Positions 1 to 4,525 of a stretch of 5,881 nucleotides of DNA are shown piece by piece (position 1 is the first letter of the stretch; every line of letters begins with the position of its first letter). This DNA is from an uncultured Lachnospiraceae bacterium (lineage in GTDB: Bacteria; Bacillota_A; Clostridia; Lachnospirales; Lachnospiraceae). The translations under genes and the position numbers were made by a program. Location of the stretch: contig CAMMZE010000078.1 of NCBI GenBank assembly GCA_946529195.1, positions 1-5,881 on the forward strand, in the 5' to 3' direction. The notes below the pieces were generated by a model that was given only the letters and a program-made list of their open reading frames with translations, made no database searches and had not been told where the DNA came from.

Positions 1-80
1 GAACCCGCATCGGCGACGGCATGATCTGGGTCATCGCCTCCATCGCAGTCATCGCAATATACTTACTCATAGTCATGTGA
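1..80 (+). CDS. C-terminal end of a membrane protein (partial)
   Basis: Only the last 25 codons are present, read in the frame beginning at base 3 and ending at the TGA at 78-80. The peptide is a short polar stretch (TRIGDGMIW) followed by an almost unbroken hydrophobic run (VIASIAVIAIYLLIVM) that reaches the stop codon. This is the expected look of a final transmembrane helix. Codons favour ATC, GCC and GTC, consistent with genuine coding sequence. A strong hairpin terminator begins 20 bases after the stop, so this is the last gene of its transcription unit. The protein family cannot be recognised from so short a tail. Confidence 0.6.
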   Translation, partial: TRIGDGMIWVIASIAVIAIYLLIVM

Positions 81-100
81 TGCTCGCAATGAGCCATGCA

Positions 101-164
101 CAAACAAAGAACCAGCCCCTCGGGGGCGTGCTTGCACGCAATCGAGGGGCTGGTTCTTTGTTTG
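101..164 (+). terminator. Very long, probably bidirectional hairpin terminator
   Basis: A perfect 22-bp inverted repeat (101-122 with 143-164) encloses a 20-base loop, which itself contains a second 6-bp inverted repeat (126-131 with 134-139). The stem has a GC-rich core (CCAGCCCCTCG) and A/T-rich ends, so each strand finishes in a T-rich arm (CTTTGTTTG on plus). It lies 20 bases after the stop of the partial membrane-protein gene and most likely terminates it. The stem is much longer than a usual intrinsic terminator. It could also block minus-strand read-through from the gene to its right. Confidence 0.75.
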
Positions 165-168
165 TATA

Positions 169-212
169 CGGCGAAAGCCGGACAGTCCCGAATTTTGAAG
201 AAATTCGGGACT
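169..212. repeat. Two further stem-loops in the intergenic region
   Basis: A small hairpin, CGGC-GAAA-GCCG (169-180), contains the compact GCGAAAGC motif, known as an unusually stable DNA mini-hairpin. It is followed by a 12-bp perfect inverted repeat (184-195 with 201-212) with a 5-base loop. No T-run follows the second stem on plus, so it is not an obvious terminator. With the preceding terminator this makes three hairpins in about 110 bases. The function is unknown; a palindromic intergenic repeat element or an RNA processing structure are both possible. I see no open reading frame or convincing promoter between 213 and 270. Confidence 0.55.
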
Positions 213-270
213 TGATACATGGCGGAGGCAAGGCAGTGCTCACTACTCACCAAGTGACACAACGAACAAC

Positions 271-304
271 ACAAAAGGCAGTACAAACAAGCATGTACTG
301 CCTT
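271..304 (-). terminator. Intrinsic terminator of the first HTH-Uma2 gene
   Basis: An 11-bp perfect stem (275-285 with 294-304, core GGCAGTAC) surrounds an 8-base loop. On the minus strand it is followed by TTTTGTGTTG. It begins 6 bases beyond the stop codon of the minus-strand gene ending at 311, which is a classical arrangement for Rho-independent termination. Confidence 0.8.
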
Positions 305-310
305 CTTCAT

Positions 311-1141
311 TTACTGCTTATACAAAAAGTCCACATAGTCAAAGATCTCTCCAAAGTCGATCTTGCATTCTCCGCCCCAGATCATGACGGGGACAGAGTC
401 TTTTTCTCCGTAAATATGGGGCAGTAAATCATCTTCATCCTCAAGATAATAAGTAACGATGACCTTTTTTTCCGGATCGATGATCCAGTATTCCCGAACG
501 CCGGCTCTCTGATATTTGTGATGCTTCAAAAAGAGGTCTTTCTTGCGGGTGGAGGGGGAGAGGATCTCTGCCAGAAAATCCGGAGCCCCCCAGACGCGGC
601 CGTTCTGGAAACGGCCGCGATCACAGACGATCAGGACATCCGGCTGGACGACGGTATGCTTATCCTCGTCCAGAAGGACATCAACAGGGGAAGCCAGCGG
701 AATACAGGGGCCGCCTCGCTCCAAAGTAAAGTCAAGAAGCTTTTTTGCCAGAAACAGGCAAATAGCCTGATGGATCGTGGTTGGAGCAGCCATATCGTAA
801 AAGACACCATCGATCAGCTCGACTCGCCGCTCATCCGGAAGGGCCAGATAGTCATCCAGGGTATAGCCGAAATTGCGTTCTGCATCTGTGCGGTATGCTG
901 CAGACTCTTCGCGCAGAAAGTTCTCGGCAGCAGGGTCTGTCTGATAAATGGTTTCTTCTGAATAGGAGACCGGTCCGCGCAGAGCGGCTTCCAACTTAAC
1001 TAAGGTAGACCGTCTGGGAGACCGGGTCTGTCCGGAAAAAATCTTCTGAATCGTGGGAACCGGCACACCGGAACGTTCCGAGAGCTCTTCATAAGAATAA
1101 CCAAATTCCCGTCTTTTTTCTTTTAATGCATCTATGGTCAT
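311..1141 (-). CDS. HTH (XRE-like) and Uma2-family nuclease-fold fusion protein, copy 1
   Basis: The product has 276 residues. Residues about 5-50 form a Cro/C1-type helix-turn-helix (GYSYEELSERSGVPVPTIQK), expected to bind DNA. A variable linker (57-92) leads to a Uma2/DUF820 domain (93-276), a PD-(D/E)XK nuclease fold. Family hallmarks are visible: YTLDDY at 93, ELIDG at 108-112, PD at 167-168, AEILSPSTR at 191-199 and GVREYWIIDP at 214-223. D168, E192 and K209 are the likely metal-site and catalytic residues. The domain looks complete. Nuclease activity is predicted for the family but is rarely shown, so substrate and role are unknown. The ATG at 1141 has AAAGGAG 8 bases upstream and matches the start of the paralogue at 3269-4123. 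The gene lies 99 bp after the metallophosphoesterase on the same strand, with no hairpin between them, so some co-transcription is possible. Confidence 0.88.
   Translation of the reverse strand: MTIDALKEKRREFGYSYEELSERSGVPVPTIQKIFSGQTRSPRRSTLVKLEAALRGPVSYSEETIYQTDPAAENFLREESAAYRTDAERNFGYTLDDYLALPDERRVELIDGVFYDMAAPTTIHQAICLFLAKKLLDFTLERGGPCIPLASPVDVLLDEDKHTVVQPDVLIVCDRGRFQNGRVWGAPDFLAEILSPSTRKKDLFLKHHKYQRAGVREYWIIDPEKKVIVTYYLEDEDDLLPHIYGEKDSVPVMIWGGECKIDFGEIFDYVDFLYKQ
595..619. repeat. GC-rich inverted repeat inside the first HTH-Uma2 gene
   Basis: A perfect 10-bp inverted repeat (595-604 CGCGGCCGTT with 610-619) has a 5-base loop. It lies within the coding sequence and encodes residues 175-182 (RGRFQNGR), just after the PD motif strand of the Uma2 domain. 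The mRNA could fold here into a stable hairpin. The paralogue has a different sequence at this position (RDMIIRRC), so the palindrome is not required by the protein fold. Confidence 0.6.
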
Positions 1142-1154
1142 AATCTGTGCTCCT

Positions 1155-1178
1155 TTCTATCGTGCCATTCTATCGTGC
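1155..1178. promoter_or_regulatory. Tandem 11-bp direct repeats, candidate HTH operator
   Basis: Two identical 11-mers, TTCTATCGTGC, lie at 1155-1165 and 1168-1178 with a 13-bp period. On the coding (minus) strand they read GCACGATAGAA twice, between the predicted transcription start (about 1188) and the start codon; the copy nearer the gene overlaps the ribosome binding site by two bases. A protein bound here could block transcription or initiation. The obvious candidate is the gene's own N-terminal HTH domain. This is inference from position and exact repetition. Confidence 0.45.
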
Positions 1179-1194
1179 GTTACAGGAACATTTC

Positions 1195-1203
1195 ATAATA
1201 ACA
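1195..1203 (-). promoter_or_regulatory. Extended -10 promoter of the first HTH-Uma2 gene
   Basis: On the minus strand the bases read TGTTATTAT, an extended -10 element (TGn followed by TATTAT, five of six consensus bases). No good -35 is present at normal spacing, which is typical of extended -10 promoters. The segment also contains two near-identical 11-mers on the plus strand (1194-1204 and 1205-1215, CATAATAAYAC). Transcription would start near 1188, about 47 bases before the ATG. Confidence 0.4.
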
Positions 1204-1240
1204 CCATAATAATACCACAAACCAACCAAAACGAAAATAT

Positions 1241-1987
1241 TTAGTCCAGAATCTTCAGCGGCTTCCATCGAAGGAAGTCCCCGGAGACCAGGTGATAGGT
1301 CCGTCCGCGGTATTCTCCGTGGATGCTGTCATAAAAGCGGCTTTCCCCGTGGCAGTGGGCGTAGATGACCTGCTCTGCCCCGTACTCCTCTGCCATATCA
1401 GTAAAGGGGCTTGTTTCCTCCAGAATATTGGTCGGCGGGTAATGAAGGAACATGATAAACTTCTGATAGCCGTCTGCCTTTGCCAGTTCAAAGGATTTGC
1501 GAAGCCGCTGCAGTTCCCGGTCTACTAACTTTTTTGCATGTTCCTCGGCTTTTTCATCCCAGCCCATGATCCGGCCCCGCCCGTCCAGATAAAAGGGCCC
1601 CTCAAAAGTAAAGCCTTTGGTCCCGACCAGGGCATAATCCCGGTAGACCTCATAACTGTCCTGCAGAAAGGTGAGCCGGGGCTGGTAGAGGGCATTGAGC
1701 TGAGCGGTCTTTTTGGCATCCCAGAACATATCGTGGTTGCCCCGGGTCAGAATCTTGCGGCCCGGCAGATCACAGATATACTGCAGGTCCTGTTCGCACT
1801 CGGACAGATTTTTCCCCCAGCTGTGGTCGCCCACAAGGACCAGAGTGTCCTCCGCAGACAGGGTCTTCCTGCAGTTTTTCATAAATTTCTCTTCATGTTT
1901 TTTCCAGACTCTTCCGTGCAGCTGGCCAGGCGCTTTCAGGACAGACTGAAAATGCAGATGCAAATCTCCGATCGCATACAGACTCAT
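1241..1987 (-). CDS. Calcineurin-like metallophosphoesterase
   Basis: The product has 248 residues with no signal peptide or membrane segment, so it is probably cytoplasmic. All metallophosphoesterase blocks are present in order: GDLHLH (D8, H10), GDHSW (D54), GNHD (83-86), H182 in FLHYPP, and AHCHG (H211, H213). These residues bind two metal ions and hydrolyse phosphate esters. The GDHSW and GNHDMFW forms suggest the group of predicted phosphohydrolases typified by COG1768; the substrate is unknown. I chose the ATG at 1987 over the longer in-frame GTG at 2059. GAGGGGAT lies 6 bases upstream of 1987, the first conserved strand begins at once (MSLYAIGDLH), and the GTG lies upstream of the predicted transcription start. 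The gene is divergent from the TIR-Sel1 gene and upstream of the first HTH-Uma2 gene on the same strand. Confidence 0.9.
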   Translation of the reverse strand: MSLYAIGDLHLHFQSVLKAPGQLHGRVWKKHEEKFMKNCRKTLSAEDTLVLVGDHSWGKNLSECEQDLQYICDLPGRKILTRGNHDMFWDAKKTAQLNALYQPRLTFLQDSYEVYRDYALVGTKGFTFEGPFYLDGRGRIMGWDEKAEEHAKKLVDRELQRLRKSFELAKADGYQKFIMFLHYPPTNILEETSPFTDMAEEYGAEQVIYAHCHGESRFYDSIHGEYRGRTYHLVSGDFLRWKPLKILD

Positions 1988-2031
1988 AGTAAATCCCCTC
2001 AGATTGACAATTGTTATAGAAGCGCTCTTCG

Positions 2032-2044
2032 TGCTCATAGAGCA
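2032..2044. promoter_or_regulatory. Inverted repeat at the metallophosphoesterase transcription start
   Basis: TGCTC-ATA-GAGCA is a 5-bp inverted repeat with a 3-base centre, placed almost exactly at the predicted transcription start (about 2043). It could be a small operator or a 5' hairpin in the leader. It is short, so chance occurrence is a real possibility. Confidence 0.25.
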
Positions 2045-2049
2045 ATCAC

Positions 2050-2078
2050 AGTTTATCACGGAAAGCCTATCTCGTCAA
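2050..2078 (-). promoter_or_regulatory. Sigma-A type promoter of the metallophosphoesterase gene
   Basis: On the minus strand a -35 element TTGACG (2073-2078, five of six consensus) is separated by 17 bases from a -10 element TAAACT (2050-2055, four of six). Transcription would begin near 2043, giving a leader of about 56 bases before the ATG at 1987. This rules against the upstream GTG at 2057-2059 as the translation start. Confidence 0.5.
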
Positions 2079-2124
2079 TGAAAGAGTACAGATAAGCGTA
2101 CAATAAAACAAGTTTTACATCTTC

Positions 2125-2154
2125 TTCCCAGAGGATTCATTGGTATGGTATAAT
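2125..2154 (+). promoter_or_regulatory. Extended -10 promoter of the TIR-Sel1 gene
   Basis: The plus strand carries a perfect TATAAT (2149-2154) preceded by TG one base upstream (2146-2147), an extended -10. A weak -35, TTCCCA (2125-2130), lies at 18-bp spacing. Transcription would start near 2161, about 41 bases before the ATG. With the metallophosphoesterase promoter it forms a divergent promoter region, the two -35 elements being about 47 bases apart. Confidence 0.6.
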
Positions 2155-2201
2155 CAGAAAAAGAGACTCTGAAAAGACGTTTTGAACGGAGCAGTTATCA
2201 T

Positions 2202-3206
2202 ATGGGATACGTTTTTATCAGTTACAGTACGAAGAATTCTGAGTATGCAAACGCGATACGCAAGGTGCTGACGGACAAGGGCATACAGACCTGGATGGCG
2301 CCGGGGAATATTCCTGTCGGAAGCACGTATGCCGGAGAAATCACGCGGGCTTTAAAAGGGGCCTCCGGACTGGTCCTGGTTCTGACAGATGATGCGCAGA
2401 GCTCGGAGTGGGTCGACAGAGAAGTGGAACGGGCGATCAATTACGGAAAGCCGATTGTTCCGATTGCCCTGGGAGAGCTTACTTTAAATGACAATTTTGA
2501 GCTTTATCTTGGAAATAAACAGATCGTTCCTATTCATCAGCTGAGCGAAGAAAACAAAGACTTTCGGGAAATACTCGACCTGATCCGTTTTCTGGCAAGT
2601 AAGCCGGGAACGGCAGCTGTTCCGAACATGAGTCTGACAGGGTCGGGAGAGCCAAACCCTGCAGAGGAACATACTGCAGCAGGGAATATGACAGCGGAAA
2701 GCAGACCGGAAGAGATGAGCCCCGCGGAGCTTTTCCGGGAGGGGGTCCTCTATCAGACCGGACGTGAAGGGTATGAAAGAGATGAGACAGAAGCCTTTTT
2801 CTGCTATCTCCGGGCAGCGGAAGCCGGGCATGAGATGGCCGGCTATTATCTGGCCTGGCTTTATAAGAATGGTACGGGCACCCGGAAAGATCTCCAAAAA
2901 GCCGTCTACTGGTTTGAACGGTCCGCAGAAGCAGGAAATGTCTATGCCATCAAGGCCCTTGCAGATTGTTACCGGACAGGGAGCGGTGTGAAAAAGGATC
3001 CTTCCAGTGCATACGCATGGCTGAAAAAGGGGGAGGATTCAGCTGTCTGCTGCCTGGGACTGGGAGAGCTGTATGAGCTGGGAGAAGGCGTGGAAAAAGA
3101 TCTCTTCGAAGCTCTGTATTACTATGAAAAGGCAGAAATGATGGGCGGAGCGGAAGAAATCGCGAAAATCAATATAGCCAGAGTGAAAAGAGAGCTTCAG
3201 TTATAG
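2202..3206 (+). CDS. TIR domain protein with C-terminal Sel1-like repeats
   Basis: The product has 334 residues and is soluble by inspection. Residues about 1-130 form a TIR domain: box 1 is VFISYS (4-9), followed by GIQTWMAP, a VLVLTDDAQSS strand (58-68) and SEWVDREVERA (68-78). E74 in WVDRE aligns by eye with the catalytic glutamate of NAD+-cleaving TIR domains (WVHKE in SARM1). A Ser/Glu/Pro-rich linker (about 135-172) follows, then Sel1-like helical repeats (about 173-210, 211-246, 247-282, 283-316) with the usual A-LY--G-GV-KD--AA-YW pattern. In this family the repeats usually mediate protein contacts, while the TIR part is an NADase or a scaffold. The ATG at 2202 has GGAG at 2188-2191, a 10-base spacing. 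No SLOG, SIR2 or NLR-type partner is visible in the window. Defence, NAD+ signalling and protein scaffolding are all possible roles. Confidence 0.88.
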   Translation: MGYVFISYSTKNSEYANAIRKVLTDKGIQTWMAPGNIPVGSTYAGEITRALKGASGLVLVLTDDAQSSEWVDREVERAINYGKPIVPIALGELTLNDNFELYLGNKQIVPIHQLSEENKDFREILDLIRFLASKPGTAAVPNMSLTGSGEPNPAEEHTAAGNMTAESRPEEMSPAELFREGVLYQTGREGYERDETEAFFCYLRAAEAGHEMAGYYLAWLYKNGTGTRKDLQKAVYWFERSAEAGNVYAIKALADCYRTGSGVKKDPSSAYAWLKKGEDSAVCCLGLGELYELGEGVEKDLFEALYYYEKAEMMGGAEEIAKINIARVKRELQL

Positions 3207-3222
3207 AAAGCTCCGGAAACAG

Positions 3223-3254
3223 AAAAAGGTTGCCCCGGCGAGGCAGCCTTTTTT
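3223..3254 (+). terminator. Intrinsic terminator between convergent genes
   Basis: A 12-bp stem (3223-3234 with 3242-3253) with a 7-base loop is followed by the end of a T-run (TTTTTTG). It starts 16 bases after the TIR-Sel1 stop. T3230 and G3246 form a G-U pair in plus-strand RNA but an A-C mismatch in minus-strand RNA, so it is better formed as a plus-strand terminator. It may still help to end the convergent HTH-Uma2 transcript. Confidence 0.8.
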
Positions 3255-3268
3255 GCATGAGAAAGGAA

Positions 3269-4123
3269 TCAGACCTTTTTTTCATTGTCATAGATAAAAG
3301 CAACGGAATCCCGAACGTCCCTGAAATCAATCAGACACTGGCTGTCCCAGATCCTGACAGGAACCGTATCATCAAATGTGTAGTGAATCGGGAATTCATC
3401 GTGCTCAAAATCAAAGACCGTAATCTTCTCCTCATCGGGGTCAATCAGCCAATATTCGCGGACACCGGCATTTAAATATTTATTGAGCTTGATGATCATA
3501 TCTTTCCTGCGGGTCGAGGGGGAGAGCACTTCGATTACCAGGTCCGGAGCTCCGTAAATACAGCGGCGGATAATCATATCCCTGTTGCAGACCACCACGA
3601 CATCCGGCTCGACCATAGTCCGGTTATCCCGGTCCAGCTGAACATCAATGGGAGAGATGAAAGGGATGCAGGCCCCCTTCTTCTCAGAAACATATGCCAG
3701 AAACTTTGCATGGATATAACCGCCGATGAGCTGGTGGATGGTGGTTGGAGAAGTCATATCATAAAAGACCCCGTCGATCAGTTCCACCCTCTGATCATCA
3801 GGTAGAGCATAATAATCATCCAGGGTATAGGTCCCCTGCCGGTCATAGCGGCCGGGCGCAGGCTCCGGAAGGTCATCGGCTGCTGCAGCATGTGCATCGC
3901 AGACCATGGAGGGATGAGAAAGTGAACCGGCAGGGGGATAAATAAAAGAGGTTCCTTCTGCCAGTACACGCTGCAGGGCGAGCAGGGTGGTGCGTCTGGG
4001 CGCAGAGGTTGCGCCGCTGAAAATCTTTTGAACAGTGCCGAGGGGGACTCCGGAAAGTCTGGACAGATAGGCATTGGAGTAACCCAGTTCTTTTTTTCGG
4101 GTTTTCATTTCCTGAATCGTCAA
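3269..4123 (-). CDS. HTH (XRE-like) and Uma2-family nuclease-fold fusion protein, copy 2
   Basis: The product has 284 residues from a TTG start. Residues about 5-50 form the helix-turn-helix (GYSNAYLSRLSGVPLGTVQK), a variable Pro/Ala-rich linker follows (58-98), and the Uma2/DUF820 domain spans 99-284. It carries the same hallmarks as copy 1: YTLDDY, ELIDG, EPD (D174), IEVLSPSTR (E198), K215 and GVREYWLIDP. The segment from YTLDDY to TTIHQ is identical to copy 1 at 28 of 33 positions, so the two are clear paralogues with diverged linkers. A longer GTG start (4132) is unlikely because its first base is the last base of AGGAGG (4132-4137). The TTG at 4121-4123 has an ideal 8-base spacing, and its protein aligns end to end with copy 1 (MTIQEMK and MTIDALK). 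The likely role is DNA binding and possibly metal-dependent nuclease action; the target is unknown. The gene is convergent with TIR-Sel1. Confidence 0.88.
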   Translation of the reverse strand: MTIQEMKTRKKELGYSNAYLSRLSGVPLGTVQKIFSGATSAPRRTTLLALQRVLAEGTSFIYPPAGSLSHPSMVCDAHAAAADDLPEPAPGRYDRQGTYTLDDYYALPDDQRVELIDGVFYDMTSPTTIHQLIGGYIHAKFLAYVSEKKGACIPFISPIDVQLDRDNRTMVEPDVVVVCNRDMIIRRCIYGAPDLVIEVLSPSTRRKDMIIKLNKYLNAGVREYWLIDPDEEKITVFDFEHDEFPIHYTFDDTVPVRIWDSQCLIDFRDVRDSVAFIYDNEKKV

Positions 4124-4131
4124 AAAAGGCA

Positions 4132-4139
4132 CCTCCTTT
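4132..4139 (-). promoter_or_regulatory. Strong ribosome binding site that fixes a TTG start
   Basis: The minus strand reads AAAGGAGG here, a near-perfect Shine-Dalgarno sequence. It lies 8 bases before TTG (4121-4123) but overlaps the first base of the in-frame GTG (4130-4132), which leaves the GTG unusable as an initiator at this site. Confidence 0.75.
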
Positions 4140-4173
4140 CAAACCAACAGAGAAAAAGTATTAATATATTACC

Positions 4174-4202
4174 ATTATAGGCGTGGAAATGGAATGAATC
4201 AA
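4174..4202 (-). promoter_or_regulatory. Sigma-A type promoter of the second HTH-Uma2 gene
   Basis: On the minus strand TTGATT (4197-4202) and a perfect TATAAT (4174-4179) are separated by 17 bases. Transcription would begin near 4167, giving a leader of about 44 bases before the TTG start codon. A direct-repeat copy (4186-4199) overlaps the spacer and the -35 element. Confidence 0.65.
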
Positions 4203-4230
4203 GCAGTACATAATCTGAAATGGAATTAAT
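4186..4230. promoter_or_regulatory. Paired 14-bp direct repeats over the second HTH-Uma2 promoter
   Basis: GAAATGGAATGAAT (4186-4199) and GAAATGGAATTAAT (4217-4230) differ at one base. Their starts are 31 bp apart, close to three turns of the helix, so proteins bound to both would face the same side. The first copy covers part of the spacer and -35 of the promoter. This fits a repressor operator, most simply for the encoded HTH domain. The sequence differs from the 11-mers upstream of copy 1. Confidence 0.4.
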
Positions 4231-4254
4231 ACGGTAATAATATGAACAGGCCTT

Positions 4255-4454
4255 TTGCTGGCAACTGAGGACCAGAGGCTGCAGCTAAGCAATTTTGTTG
4301 CAGACACTGTGGATGACGAGACAGTAAAAAGTGCATTGGAAAGTGGAAACACTGGAAAACGTCGGAATGCAGAATGTTACTGTAGAGAAGGGCAGCTGCC
4401 ACCTCGGAGGAAGATGTTCAGGCCCTGCTGGATATTGTGGAATCTGCAGAATAG
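4255..4454 (+). pseudogene. Probable frameshifted gene remnant, family not recognised
   Basis: Protein-like sequence runs through this stretch in three successive frames. It reads LATEDQRLQLSNFVADTVDDETVKSALE (about 4258-4341), then KVETLENVGMQNVTVEKG (about 4339-4393), then AAATSEEDVQALLDIVESAE and a TAG (4392-4454). All three pieces are acidic, helix-prone and free of the odd Cys/Trp/Arg-rich composition seen in the alternative frames. No single frame gives a sensible protein, there is no good start or ribosome binding site, and a terminator follows the TAG by 7 bases. This suggests the C-terminal part of a decayed gene. I do not recognise the family. Chance cannot be excluded over so short a length, and sequencing errors would give the same picture. 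Confidence 0.4.
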
Positions 4455-4461
4455 CAAAAAA

Positions 4462-4499
4462 GAACAATGCTCAGGCCTTACGGCCTGGGCATTGTTTTT
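4462..4499. terminator. Bidirectional intrinsic terminator
   Basis: A 15-bp stem (4463-4477 with 4482-4496, core CAGGCC/GGCCTG) has a TTAC loop and T-runs on both strands: TTGTTTTTC on plus, and TTGTTCTTTTTTGC on minus. It lies between the remnant ending at 4454 and the aldo/keto reductase ending at 4526, and can serve both. The single non-Watson-Crick pair (T4471 with G4488) is a G-U pair in plus RNA but an A-C mismatch in minus RNA, hinting that it was once selected mainly for a plus-strand gene. Confidence 0.8.
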
Positions 4500-4525
4500 C
4501 TTCAGGACTTTTTACAGTCTTTTAT

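Noticed and set aside
271..304. Hairpin considered as part of a mobile-element end or CRISPR-like repeat
   Set aside because: It is a single copy followed by a T-run directly after a stop codon, which is fully explained as a terminator. No transposase, target duplication or spacer-repeat periodicity is present anywhere in the window.
77..427. Plus-strand open frame across the hairpin cluster
   Set aside because: It runs through the terminator stems and into the antisense of the HTH-Uma2 gene, has no ribosome binding site, and has no protein-like composition.
1988..2059. 24-residue N-terminal extension of the metallophosphoesterase from a GTG start
   Set aside because: No ribosome binding site precedes it, it would lie upstream of the predicted transcription start, and the family fold begins at the ATG at 1987.
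1538..2095. Plus-strand open frame opposite the metallophosphoesterase
   Set aside because: Antisense shadow of a gene with every metallophosphoesterase motif intact.
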